From Novosphingobium resinovorum (GTDB lineage Bacteria; Pseudomonadota; Alphaproteobacteria; Sphingomonadales; Sphingomonadaceae), in NCBI RefSeq assembly GCF_027922145.1, contig NZ_BSFC01000008.1, positions 1 to 64,000 on the forward strand: 64,000 nucleotides of DNA, in the 5' to 3' direction. Below, piece by piece: positions 45,401 through 53,733 of this stretch; the first letter of the stretch is position 1, and each line of letters starts with the position of its first letter. Position numbers and translations under genes: made by a program. The notes beneath the pieces were generated by a model. The model saw nothing but the letters and a program-made list of their open reading frames with translations. It was not told the origin of the DNA and did no database searches.

Positions 45401-46189
45401 ATGACCGATCATACCATGCGCATAGAGCGCGACGGCGCCCTCGCCCGTCTCGTCTTTTCCCAGGCAGAGCGTGGAAACCCCATCAACGCCGAATTCTGCG
45501 GGGCATTCCTCGATGCCGCAAACACGATCTCGGAAGACCCGTCGATCCGGGCCGTGCTGATCATTGCCGAGGGCAAGAACTTCAGCTTCGGCGGCGATAT
45601 CGCCACGTTCACCGGTGAGCTCGACCGCCTGCCGATGATGATAAAGCGGTGGACCGCTGCTCTCCACGTCGGCATCGCCCGCTTCGCACGCATGGACGCG
45701 CCGGTCGTCGTCGCCGTGCAGGGCATGTCGGCGGGGGGCATGAACGGGCTTGTCGCGGGGGCGGATTACGTCGTCGGCTCGGCCACTTCGCGCTATCTCG
45801 CCGCTTATGCGGGGATCGCCTTCTGCGCGGATGCCGGAACCTCGATCATGCTGTCGCGTCGCATGGGCATCGCCCGCGCCAAGCGCTTCCTGTTGATGAA
45901 CGAACTGCTCGATGCCGACGCCGCATTCAGCGCCGGGCTGGTGGACGAAGTCGCGGCGCCTGAGGATTACCTCGCCCGCGCCGAGGCCGTCGCGCGCCAA
46001 TTGGCCGAGGGTCCGACCCGCGCCTTCGGGGAAATCCGCCGCCTGTTCCTGAGCGTGGAGGACCAGCCCCTCGAAACCCAGCTCGAACTGGAGGCGCTGG
46101 CCCTCGCCCGCTGCGCCGGGACCGCCGACGCCCGCGAAGGCATCACCGCCTTCGCCGAAAAACGCAAACCCGTCTTCAAGGGGGAGTGA
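45401..46189 (+). CDS. Enoyl-CoA hydratase/isomerase family protein
   Basis: 262 aa, a paralogue of the protein at 32292. The oxyanion segments are NFSFGGDIA and GMSAGGMNGLVAGADY. The first hydratase glutamate is replaced (Asn in MNG), and the acid position reads CADAGTS, so isomerase or another crotonase chemistry is more likely than hydration. It is followed 4 bp later by a CoA ligase. ATG 45401 is chosen with GGAGAG upstream; an earlier ATG at 45374 is possible. It starts a three-gene plus-strand operon with the ligase and an old yellow enzyme. Confidence 0.85.
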   Translation: MTDHTMRIERDGALARLVFSQAERGNPINAEFCGAFLDAANTISEDPSIRAVLIIAEGKNFSFGGDIATFTGELDRLPMMIKRWTAALHVGIARFARMDAPVVVAVQGMSAGGMNGLVAGADYVVGSATSRYLAAYAGIAFCADAGTSIMLSRRMGIARAKRFLLMNELLDADAAFSAGLVDEVAAPEDYLARAEAVARQLAEGPTRAFGEIRRLFLSVEDQPLETQLELEALALARCAGTADAREGITAFAEKRKPVFKGE

Positions 46190-46193
46190 CGCC

Positions 46194-47753
46194 ATGTGGC
46201 TATATCCCGAAGTCCGCACGATGGGCGAATTCATCGAGTATCACGCCCGCCACACGCCCGATCGCCGCGCGCTGGTCTATGGGCAGCGCAACATCTCCTT
46301 CGCCGAATACGACCGGGCCGCGAACCGCATCGCCAATGCCCTCGTCGCCCACGGGATCGGTCCGGGCGACCGAGTCGGTTTCCTCGGCCTCAATTCGCCC
46401 GACTTCTATTTCTCGCTGATCGCGAGCGCCAAGACGCGCGGCGCTTTCACCGTGTTCAACTGGCGCCTTGCCGCAGGCGAACTGGCGCAGTTGATTGCGG
46501 ACAGCCGCGCCAGCGTGGTGCTGGTCGAGCGCTCGATGGAAACCCTGTGGAACGAGGCCATAGCCATCGCCGGGCATGCTCCGGCGGCGATATGGTTCGA
46601 CGAGGCGGACAGCATCGAGGCCCAGTTCGCCCACTACCCCGACACCCGCCCCGACCTGTTCATCAGCGAGGAGGACATCGCCGTCCAGCTCTACACCTCC
46701 GGAACGACGGGAGTACCCAAGGGCGTGATGCTCAGCCACGGCGGCTTCAACCGCATGCGCCTGTGCGAGCATCTCGAACCCGCCTATGAGTGGGTGGACG
46801 GCGACATCTTCATCAATCCTCTGCCGAATTTCCACCTGCTTTCGATCGGCATCGCTTTCCAGTGCCTCTACAACGGCGTCGCCATTTCGGTGGTGCGGCA
46901 GTTCGATCCCGGGCTCGTCTGCGAAGCCATCCAGCGCGATCGTCCCACGCTGGTGACGCTGACGCCGACGATGCTGCAGATGCTGCTCGATCATCCGCGC
47001 GCCGCCGACACCGATTTCACCTCGATCCGGCTGACGCTCTATGCCGGATCGCCGATCTCGCTCGGCCTCATCAAGCGCGCGATCGTGCGGATGCCGGGCA
47101 AGTTCATGCAGTTCTACGGCGCCACCGAGGCGGGCGGTGCCTTCTCCATCCTCCGCCCGGACGAGCATGACCTCGACAACGAGGCCAAGCTGCAGAGCTG
47201 CGGACGGCCGTTGCCACTGATCGAATTCCGCATCGTCGACGCGCAAGGGAACGAACTCGGCATCGACGAGCCCGGCGAGCTACTGATCCGTACACCGTCG
47301 ATCACAACCGGCTACTGGAACCAGCCCGAGGCGACCGCCAAGGTGCTCAGGCACGGCTGGTATCACACCGGCGACGTCGCGCGCCGGGATGCGGAAGGCC
47401 TCTACTACATCGTCGATCGCCTCAAGGACATGATCGTGTCGGGTGGCGAGAACATCTACTGCGCCGAAGTCGAGAACGTGCTCTCCACCCATCCGGAAAT
47501 CGCGACCGTCGCGGTGATCGGCGTGCCCGATGCGCGCTGGGGGGAAGCGGTCATGGCCTGCATCATTCGCCATCCCGGCAGCACCGTCACCGAACCCGAA
47601 GTCATCGCCCATGCCCGCACGGCGCTTGCCGGGTACAAGGTGCCCAAGCGCGTCGTCTTCATGGAAAGCTTCCCGCTGATCCCCAGCGGCAAGATCTCGA
47701 AGAAGGACCTGCGCGCGCCCTATTGGGAAGCGCACGGAAGGAGCGTGGCATGA
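46194..47753 (+). CDS. Acyl-CoA synthetase (AMP-binding)
   Basis: 519 aa. Motifs are YTSGTTGVPKGVMLSHGG near residues 166-183, YGATEAGG, GWYHTGDVA, DRLKDMIVSGGENIY and the C-terminal PSGKISKKDLR. It activates a carboxylic acid to its CoA thioester. It is distinct from the ligase at 16828 (different length and N-terminus). The neighbours suggest an unsaturated or cyclic acid that is then reduced by the old yellow enzyme or rearranged by the crotonase (inference). Confidence 0.92.
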   Translation: MWLYPEVRTMGEFIEYHARHTPDRRALVYGQRNISFAEYDRAANRIANALVAHGIGPGDRVGFLGLNSPDFYFSLIASAKTRGAFTVFNWRLAAGELAQLIADSRASVVLVERSMETLWNEAIAIAGHAPAAIWFDEADSIEAQFAHYPDTRPDLFISEEDIAVQLYTSGTTGVPKGVMLSHGGFNRMRLCEHLEPAYEWVDGDIFINPLPNFHLLSIGIAFQCLYNGVAISVVRQFDPGLVCEAIQRDRPTLVTLTPTMLQMLLDHPRAADTDFTSIRLTLYAGSPISLGLIKRAIVRMPGKFMQFYGATEAGGAFSILRPDEHDLDNEAKLQSCGRPLPLIEFRIVDAQGNELGIDEPGELLIRTPSITTGYWNQPEATAKVLRHGWYHTGDVARRDAEGLYYIVDRLKDMIVSGGENIYCAEVENVLSTHPEIATVAVIGVPDARWGEAVMACIIRHPGSTVTEPEVIAHARTALAGYKVPKRVVFMESFPLIPSGKISKKDLRAPYWEAHGRSVA

Positions 47754-48865
47754 CCGGCATGCACCCGCACCTATTCGCGCCGGTTCGGATCGGGACGCTC
47801 GACCTGCCCAACCGTGTCATCATGGCCCCGCTAACCCGCGCCCGCTCGGGCCCGGACCAGGTGCCCACCGCGCTGATGGCGCAGTACTACGCCCAGCGCG
47901 CCGACTGCGGGCTGATCGTGTCGGAGGCTACAGCCGTCGATCCGCTCGGAATGGGCTGGTATGGCGCGCCGGGCCTCTACAACCCGGAGATGGTCGCGGG
48001 ATGGCGTGTGGTCACCGACGCCGTCCATGCCGCCGGTGGGCGGATGTTCGCCCAACTGTGGCATATGGGCCGTCTCGTCCTGCCTGACTATCTCGGCGGA
48101 GACTTGCCGATCGGTCCTTCGGCGATCGCCGGAGAAGGCGAAACGATGGCTCCGCCGCCGCCCGGCTACACCGGCGGCTTCCTGCCGATGAAGCCCTACG
48201 TCGTCCCACGCGAAATGGACCAGGCCGATATCGACCGCGTCGTCGCGAGTTACGGCGCGGCGGCGCGCAATGCGGTTGCCGCAGGGTTCGACGGCGTCGA
48301 GATTCACGGCGCCAACGGCTACATCATCGACCAGTTCCTCCAGTCGAAGACCAACTTGCGCAGCGACGGCTATGGCGGCGACGTCTCCAACCGGGCGCGC
48401 CTGCTGCGGGAGATCATCGAGGTCGTGGCGGCGCAGGTCGATCCCGGCCGCATCGGCCTGCGGATCAGCCCCACCAGCGAACGCAAGGGCATGGGTGATG
48501 AAGACCCCGGCGCCCTCGCCGAAACGATAGGGCAGATCGCCAGTGAGTTCGGCATCGCCTATGTTCATCTGATCGAGCCGATCGCCTCGGGGTTCATGGA
48601 AAAGCCCCGGCATCCGGTCATGGACCGGCTGCGCGCGTCCTATGCCGGAGCGGTGATCCAGAACGGCAGCTTCGACGCGGCGACCGCCGATGCGTTCATC
48701 GCTGCAGGGCAGGCCGATGCGGTATCGTTCGGACGCCCCTACATCGCCAATCCCGATCTGGTGGAGCGCATGCGCGAAGACCGGCCATTGGCTGCGGCGA
48801 ACTTTGACTACGCCTATGTCGGCGGAGAATGCGGCTATACCGACTATCCCCGGTATGCCGGGTAA
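47750..48865 (+). CDS. Old yellow enzyme-type alkene reductase (NADH:flavin oxidoreductase)
   Basis: 371 aa TIM-barrel FMN enzyme. N-terminal LPNRVIMAPLTRARS, AQLWHMGR, and the substrate-binding/catalytic GVEIHGANGYIIDQFLQSKTNLRSDGYGG (His, Asn, Tyr) are intact, with the C-terminal FGRPYIANPDLVERM FMN-phosphate site. It reduces C=C bonds next to a carbonyl with NAD(P)H, as in terpenoid enones or unsaturated acids. The ATG overlaps the ligase stop. Fits removal of a ring or side-chain double bond. Confidence 0.92.
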   Translation: MTGMHPHLFAPVRIGTLDLPNRVIMAPLTRARSGPDQVPTALMAQYYAQRADCGLIVSEATAVDPLGMGWYGAPGLYNPEMVAGWRVVTDAVHAAGGRMFAQLWHMGRLVLPDYLGGDLPIGPSAIAGEGETMAPPPPGYTGGFLPMKPYVVPREMDQADIDRVVASYGAAARNAVAAGFDGVEIHGANGYIIDQFLQSKTNLRSDGYGGDVSNRARLLREIIEVVAAQVDPGRIGLRISPTSERKGMGDEDPGALAETIGQIASEFGIAYVHLIEPIASGFMEKPRHPVMDRLRASYAGAVIQNGSFDAATADAFIAAGQADAVSFGRPYIANPDLVERMREDRPLAAANFDYAYVGGECGYTDYPRYAG

Positions 48866-48885
48866 TGATCGCGACCCTGCCGGAA

Positions 48886-50157
48886 TTATCCGGCGGGTCG
48901 GATCAGCCGCGTAACCGCCTCGATAAGCGCCTTGCGTGTCGAGGCACGGTCATACCCGAAGGCCGTGTTGAGCACCGCGCGGCCTTTCATCCACATCGCG
49001 AAGGCCGACGCCTGCTGGCGCCGCAGCGAGACGAGGCCGGCCCAGATTCCGCGCCCGGCCTGATAGCTGGCGGTGCCGTCCAGTATCCGCAAGTGCTCGA
49101 CGAGGGGAAGCAGTTCCGGCTCCCGCCCTGACAGCAGCGCGACTTCGCCAATCGTTCTCGCGAAGGACACGTAGAACCCGTTGTCGCCGCTCCCGTCGGC
49201 CGGCGAGATCGCGTTCGCCATGCCTTCGGCCCAGTCCTCCAGCGTAAGCGGCTTGTCCTTCGCGCTGTATGGATTCAGCGGATCGGCCACCTTGTGGATC
49301 ATGGCGCGCCACATCGCCTGATTGCGAAAGTTCGACATGCCTCCAAAATGATAGGCGATGATCGAGGGAGACACGCCAAGGTTGCCGGCGATCCGCCGCT
49401 GGTTCACCTTCTCGATCCCGTGTTCGAACAGGTCACGCGCTGCCTCTGTCAGCAGCCGTTCGCGCAGGTCGTCTGGATTGGGCGGCGCGCGCATAGCGAA
49501 ACTTTCGAGCCTGGGCTCCAGCAAGGCGCTTATGCTGTGCTCTTCATCCCACGATAGATCGAACATTGCCGCCAGGAGTGCACGCAAGGTCTCGCGCTGC
49601 AGGATGGGATATTCGGCGAAGGAATCGAGGCCTTGCGCCCAGACTTCCTCCATGCACAGGTAAGTGACCAGCGCTTCGGCAAAGCTGCGGTCCCGCCCCT
49701 GCCCCTCCAGAATATCGCCCCACGCCCGGACTCGCATATCGTGCCAGGCTTCGACGTGACGCAGGTTGCCGGCCACCGCTTGCGGATGGAACAGCACTTC
49801 CGACCAGAAGCGGGCATTGTCGCTCCCATGCCGTAGCCGGATATAGTTCGCGGTCCACTCGACGAAGTTCAGATAGCCGAGCGGTCGGCCGGCGATCTCT
49901 GCGCTCAGCCTTTCGTGAAACGCGGTATCTTCGGCAAGTGCCTGCTGCAGCGCCGCTCGAAGGAGGCCTGACTTGTCGCCGAAATGATGGACGATCGCCG
50001 CGGTCGTGACTCCGGCGTTCGCGGCTATGGCGCGCATCGGCATGTTGCGGATGCCTTGCCGCGCGATCCCCTCGACAGCTTTCCCGACAAGCAGAGATTT
50101 CAACGGATAGCCGTCCTGTCCGGACGGTGCCGCTTCCTGGAGAGCCTGTACCGACAT
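48886..50157 (-). CDS. Tandem double TetR-type regulator
   Basis: 423 aa, about twice a normal TetR. It has two complete HTH units: MRAIAANAGVTTAAIVHHFG (residues 41-60) and QRRIAGNLGVSPSIIAYHFG (residues 253-272), each followed by a helical effector-like region. The two halves are clearly different, so the fusion is old or joined two families. A single chain could bind a non-symmetric operator or respond to two ligands. It is divergent from the CrtC-like gene at 50532 over an AT-rich region and convergent with the old yellow enzyme gene. Confidence 0.87.
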   Translation of the reverse strand: MSVQALQEAAPSGQDGYPLKSLLVGKAVEGIARQGIRNMPMRAIAANAGVTTAAIVHHFGDKSGLLRAALQQALAEDTAFHERLSAEIAGRPLGYLNFVEWTANYIRLRHGSDNARFWSEVLFHPQAVAGNLRHVEAWHDMRVRAWGDILEGQGRDRSFAEALVTYLCMEEVWAQGLDSFAEYPILQRETLRALLAAMFDLSWDEEHSISALLEPRLESFAMRAPPNPDDLRERLLTEAARDLFEHGIEKVNQRRIAGNLGVSPSIIAYHFGGMSNFRNQAMWRAMIHKVADPLNPYSAKDKPLTLEDWAEGMANAISPADGSGDNGFYVSFARTIGEVALLSGREPELLPLVEHLRILDGTASYQAGRGIWAGLVSLRRQQASAFAMWMKGRAVLNTAFGYDRASTRKALIEAVTRLIRPAG

Positions 50158-50531
50158 GACCGCACCTTACAGGCCCACGGGTTGAGCGCAATGACCTTGC
50201 GTGACATCGAACATAACGAATGAACAGTTATTGCTCATCACATGATTTATATATATTATTATATATCAATATTTTAATTCGACGCCGAAGTTAGATTTGG
50301 CTCGATGACAAAACAGGATGGCAAATACCTCTTGTTCGCTTTGATTAATCAGGTTACCAATTTTCAAACAGCCGAATGAGTCGGCGAACGAATGGAGAGG
50401 AAGGACGCGAGCGCCGGGGCACAACCGCCGATCGAGCGCGCTGATGCGAACTTTCCAAAAGTCTTCAAACAAGGCCGTCACGCAGATTGCGGCCGGCGAG
50501 GCACCCCCACGACTGCAGGAGACAGCGGCCG
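50158..50531. other. 374-bp AT-rich divergent intergenic region
   Basis: It lies between the double TetR gene and the CrtC-like gene. It holds a very AT-rich core (about 50244-50278, mostly TA repeats) and dyads around 50213-50237, with nothing coding. It probably carries both promoters. Its low GC stands out in this genome and could also indicate acquired DNA. Confidence 0.6.
50213..50231. promoter_or_regulatory. Candidate operator ATAAC-N9-GTTAT near the double TetR gene
   Basis: A 19-nt dyad 56 bp upstream of the double TetR start. It overlaps a second, near-perfect dyad TGAACA-N5-TGCTCA (50221-50237). Overlapping sites would suit a regulator with two DNA-binding units (inference). Confidence 0.4.
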
Positions 50532-51455
50532 ATGAACGTCATCACCTCGATCCCGAAGTTTGCCGACAGGCACGCCTACAAGCACGATCTTGCCCCGGAC
50601 GGCCGCGAGGCCCTCGCGCACATGCTTATCATTCCTGAGCACGGAATAGCCGGCTTCATCTATCCCAGCCTGCGCGGCGGCGGCACGGCGAAAGTGCGCA
50701 CCACGCTTTTCGGCCCAGGCCTTGGCGAAGAAATCCACGAGGAGATCGAAGGCGAGGCCCCCGACCTCGATTTCGACGACTGGCGCTTCGGACCGCTGGA
50801 AATGGCCATCGTCGAACCTCACCACAAAGTCGAACTGCGCTGGAAGGGAGAGCGCATCCAGTTCGAGGGCACGTACGAGGCCGCCTATCCCGTCTATGCC
50901 TTCAGCTCGCACCCGGACGGCCTGCCACCTTACTACGGCGATGATCGCACCGAGCAGCACGGCAGGGTCACCGGCCAGTTGGCCGTCGACGGCAAGACCT
51001 TCAAGGTCAACGGCTGGCTCGTGCGCGATCATTCATGGGGACCGCGCGTCTGGGGGCTCAACCAGCATTACAAGTGGTTCCACGCAGTCACTGCCGAAGC
51101 GTCGATCCATTACTTCGAAATGCAGTCGTTCGGCCGGCGCCACCTGCAAGGCTATCTCGTCAAGGACGGCAGGATGACCCACCTCGTCGATGCCGAGTAC
51201 GACTACACGTTCGACGAGAACATGATGCAGCAGACTTTCGATTCCACCGTATTCGACGACGAGGGCCGCACGGCGCGGGTGGAATGCAAGGCGTTCGCCA
51301 ACATCCGGCTCGACTTCGATCCGATAACCTATCTTTGCGAGGCACCCGTCACCGTGACCATCGACGGAGTCCCCGGCGCCGGGTGGTGCGAGTTCTGCTG
51401 GAACAAGGACTATTACAACTTCGCCCGGCAACATGTGGCGAAGTACGGCCAGTAG
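50532..51455 (+). CDS. CrtC/AttH-like protein (DUF7064/7065 type)
   Basis: 307 aa. The core motif LVRDHSWGPRVWG is intact, and the wider DGLPPYYGDDRTEQHGRVTG region resembles the copy at 7558, making these two one subgroup. It has no signal peptide. ATG 50532 is chosen because MNVITSIPKFADRHAYKHDL starts the conserved region. It leads a plus-strand module followed by kinase-like and small helical genes and is presumably controlled by the divergent double TetR. Confidence 0.77.
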   Translation: MNVITSIPKFADRHAYKHDLAPDGREALAHMLIIPEHGIAGFIYPSLRGGGTAKVRTTLFGPGLGEEIHEEIEGEAPDLDFDDWRFGPLEMAIVEPHHKVELRWKGERIQFEGTYEAAYPVYAFSSHPDGLPPYYGDDRTEQHGRVTGQLAVDGKTFKVNGWLVRDHSWGPRVWGLNQHYKWFHAVTAEASIHYFEMQSFGRRHLQGYLVKDGRMTHLVDAEYDYTFDENMMQQTFDSTVFDDEGRTARVECKAFANIRLDFDPITYLCEAPVTVTIDGVPGAGWCEFCWNKDYYNFARQHVAKYGQ

Positions 51456-51499
51456 AAAGCCGGGCCGACCATGACTGCCCTGACGATGAGGTTATCCCG

Positions 51500-52681
51500 A
51501 TGGCTACGGTCCATTCGACCAGTACATCCGCCTTCGCATCCACGCCGGACCGATCCGATCTGGAGCCCGGCATCCGGGCCGTGCTCGATCGGCGGGCACT
51601 GCGAAAGGCGGCCAGCGACGTCTATCGCGTCGCGTCGATCGCAGAAGTTGAGGAACGCCTGTCCCGGTTCCTGGCAAGCGTCGCTCCGGGCCTGATCGCC
51701 AGCGGCGTGCGCCGGCTCGGCGGCGGCGCGTCCAAGGAACAGTTCTACTTTGAAATCGGCGGCGGCGCTGCTCCAGCGCAGGCCTACGTGCTACGCATGG
51801 AGCCGATCCAGTCGATCTCGGAATCGGACCGGGGCCGCGAGGCCGACCTGCTCAACGCGGTGCGGGGCATAATTCCCGCGCCAGAACCGGCATGGCTCGA
51901 CGCGGAAGGGACATTCTTCGGCCAGCCCGCAGCCATCATGCATTTCGTCGCCGGTGTGACCAAGCCGAGCGACAACGGCAATACGGTAACCGGTCTGGGC
52001 ACTTATCTGGGGCCGGATCTTCGCGGCAGGATCGCACCGCAATTCATCCGCAATCTCGCCGCCATCCACGCGCTGGACCTTGCCGATCCAAACCTTGCCA
52101 GCTTCCAGCGACCGGACGCCGATCCCTGGCAGGCGGCGCGCTGGCAGGTGAACTGGTGGGCTCGCCTGCACCGCGAAGACGTGGTCCAGGCCCATCCGGT
52201 GCTCACACTCGCGGAAGAGTGGATGTATGCCAACCTGCCCGCCGCGACCGATCTGGTGATGGTCCACGGTGACTATCGGACCGGAAACTACCTGTTCGAC
52301 GAGGACAGCGGCGAGATCACCGCCATGCTCGATTGGGAACTGGCCCATATCGGCGACCCGCACGAGGATCTCGCGTGGACGCTGCAGCGGATATTCGGTT
52401 CGTCCGAGAACGGCGTGCACCTTGCCAGCGCGATGCTAACGCGCGAGGACTTCATTGCCGCATATATCGCGCAGACAGGACGATCGGTGGATCCGCGTTC
52501 GCTGCATTTCTACGAGATACTCTCCGCCTACAAATGCGTGGTTATGACGCTGGCGACCGGCATGAAGACCGCGCGCGACCGCCACAATCATCAGGACGTC
52601 CTGCTCACCTGGCTGGCACCCGCAGGATACATCTTCGTGTCCGAACTCTGCCGCCTTCTGGATGAGGCAACCGCACCATGA
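51500..52681 (+). CDS. APH-fold kinase-like protein (GGASKEQF subtype)
   Basis: 393 aa. The loop is LGGGASKEQFYFE, the catalytic loop is HGDYRTGN, the metal site is MLDWELAHIGD, and the C-terminal block is NHQDVLLTWLAP. It is the only member of the subtype on the plus strand. The 45-bp gap after the CrtC-like gene and the ATGA overlap with the small helical gene give the gene order CrtC-like, kinase-like, helical. The first 20 residues are low-complexity Ser/Thr/Ala and may be disordered. Confidence 0.82.
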   Translation: MATVHSTSTSAFASTPDRSDLEPGIRAVLDRRALRKAASDVYRVASIAEVEERLSRFLASVAPGLIASGVRRLGGGASKEQFYFEIGGGAAPAQAYVLRMEPIQSISESDRGREADLLNAVRGIIPAPEPAWLDAEGTFFGQPAAIMHFVAGVTKPSDNGNTVTGLGTYLGPDLRGRIAPQFIRNLAAIHALDLADPNLASFQRPDADPWQAARWQVNWWARLHREDVVQAHPVLTLAEEWMYANLPAATDLVMVHGDYRTGNYLFDEDSGEITAMLDWELAHIGDPHEDLAWTLQRIFGSSENGVHLASAMLTREDFIAAYIAQTGRSVDPRSLHFYEILSAYKCVVMTLATGMKTARDRHNHQDVLLTWLAPAGYIFVSELCRLLDEATAP

Positions 52682-53187
52682 ATCCATCGATCGAAGATCG
52701 CCTCGGCAGCATGATCCGGGCCATGGAAGAAGTCGTTCTCCCCGAACTGCGGGGACGCAAGGGGCTTGCGGAGGAGCAGGCATCGCTGGTGCTGGGGCAT
52801 CTCCACCAGTTGCGCGCGCAGGCAGGCCTGAACACGCATTACGAAGACGCCGAGTTCCGCGCACTCGCAACGTTGGCCGCAGAACTGGTCGCAGCAGCGA
52901 GCGGCGGCCCGGTGACGACATCCGCAGCGCATGAATTGCGGTCGGCGGCCATGCCCGCAACCGACGATGACGCCCTGCGGGCAGCGACCGTACGGACGAG
53001 CGCCGCCATAGCCGCGCTGATCGCCGCTGCGCACGTCGATGGAGATACCCGGTTCCGCACTGCCGTCTACCGGCAGGTGCTAGGCCACGGGGCCGCGACC
53101 GCCCTGCGCGACCGGAGCTGGTTCGCGATTACCGGGTTCGAAGGCCCGGACACGGAACTGCCGTCGATGACGGCTGCGCTCACGTAG
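52678..53187 (+). CDS. Small helical protein of unknown function (kinase-associated family)
   Basis: 169 aa. SMIRAMEEVVLPELRGRKGLAEEQASLVLGHLHQL matches the family opening, and RDRSWFAITGFEGPDTELPSM matches the ending. Its central region is alanine-rich and the least conserved part. It is coupled to the preceding kinase-like gene. It extends the family to a locus 15 kb from the others and on the opposite strand, which supports a real functional link with that kinase. Confidence 0.72.
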   Translation: MNPSIEDRLGSMIRAMEEVVLPELRGRKGLAEEQASLVLGHLHQLRAQAGLNTHYEDAEFRALATLAAELVAAASGGPVTTSAAHELRSAAMPATDDDALRAATVRTSAAIAALIAAAHVDGDTRFRTAVYRQVLGHGAATALRDRSWFAITGFEGPDTELPSMTAALT

Positions 53188-53252
53188 TTTCGGCTTTTCG
53201 GGCCGCGAACACCGGGCTCACAAGTTACGACGGAGGGGACTGTCGAAGATGA

Positions 53253-53354
53253 ATTCCCGCCCCGTTCGCTCTCGATCTCGAAGGCGCTTTCAGGGTGAGC
53301 CAGCTCATCCGTCTGGAACCGCGCACTTACGGGATAGAGGCGAAGATGCAATTC
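53253..53354 (+). pseudogene. C-terminal remnant of a TonB-dependent receptor gene
   Basis: A frame opening after a TGA reads FALDLEGAFRVSQ then LIRLEPRTYGIEAKMQF. This closely matches the last residues of the complete receptor at 40945 (RTYGIEATMRF), including the terminal aromatic residue. The stop codon has been lost, and the frame runs on into the next gene. The rest of the receptor is gone, so this is the scar of a deletion or rearrangement just after the kinase/helical module. Confidence 0.55.
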
Positions 53355-53372
53355 CAGGCACGGAGAGATCGC

Positions 53373-53690
53373 ATGCACCCTGTATTCGTCACCCTCGAAC
53401 TCCATTTCGCACCGGGCATGATAGAGACGTTCCTGACGCAACTGCCCGGCATTCTCGAAGAGACGCGCAGGACCGACGGCTTTGTCGCCATCAGTGCCCA
53501 TCGCCATCATGCGGACGCCGACAGACTCATCCTTTCCGAGCAATGGCACAGTGCGCTGGCCTATCAGACCTACCTGCAGGCCCGCATCGTCTCAGGGCTG
53601 TTCACGGACCTGGCCAAACTGCTCGTTGGGGACCCGCGCATCGACATCTGGCAGCCCGCTCATCTCACCGTAACGCCGCCAGTCGACTGA
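53373..53690 (+). CDS. Antibiotic-biosynthesis-monooxygenase (ABM) domain protein
   Basis: 105 aa ferredoxin-like alpha/beta fold. VFVTLELHFAPGMIETFLTQLPGILEETRRTDGFVAISAHRHHADADRLILSEQW is a typical ABM/YgiN layout. Members are small cofactor-free oxygenases or quinone-related enzymes, often dimeric. ATG 53373 with GGAGAG upstream is used. The longer frame starting at GTG 53295 would add 26 residues, mostly of receptor-tail sequence, and is rejected. A terminator follows at 53698. Confidence 0.78.
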   Translation: MHPVFVTLELHFAPGMIETFLTQLPGILEETRRTDGFVAISAHRHHADADRLILSEQWHSALAYQTYLQARIVSGLFTDLAKLLVGDPRIDIWQPAHLTVTPPVD

Positions 53691-53697
53691 CAAAGAA

Positions 53698-53729
53698 GGC
53701 GCGGGAGGCAAACTCTCCCGCGCCCTTTT
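53698..53729. terminator. Rho-independent terminator between convergent genes
   Basis: A perfect 10-bp GC stem (53698-53707 with 53715-53724) followed by CTTTT on the plus strand. On the minus strand it also ends the long beta-oxidation operon, whose last stop is 53734. Confidence 0.82.
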
Positions 53730-53733
53730 CATG

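Noticed and set aside
50240..50280. AT-rich stretch as a replication origin
   Set aside because: No DnaA boxes, iterons or replication gene lie nearby. A divergent promoter region explains it better.
53295..53690. 131-residue protein starting at GTG 53295
   Set aside because: The first 20 residues look like a TonB receptor tail. The ATG at 53373 has a proper ribosome-binding site and gives a normal-length ABM protein.
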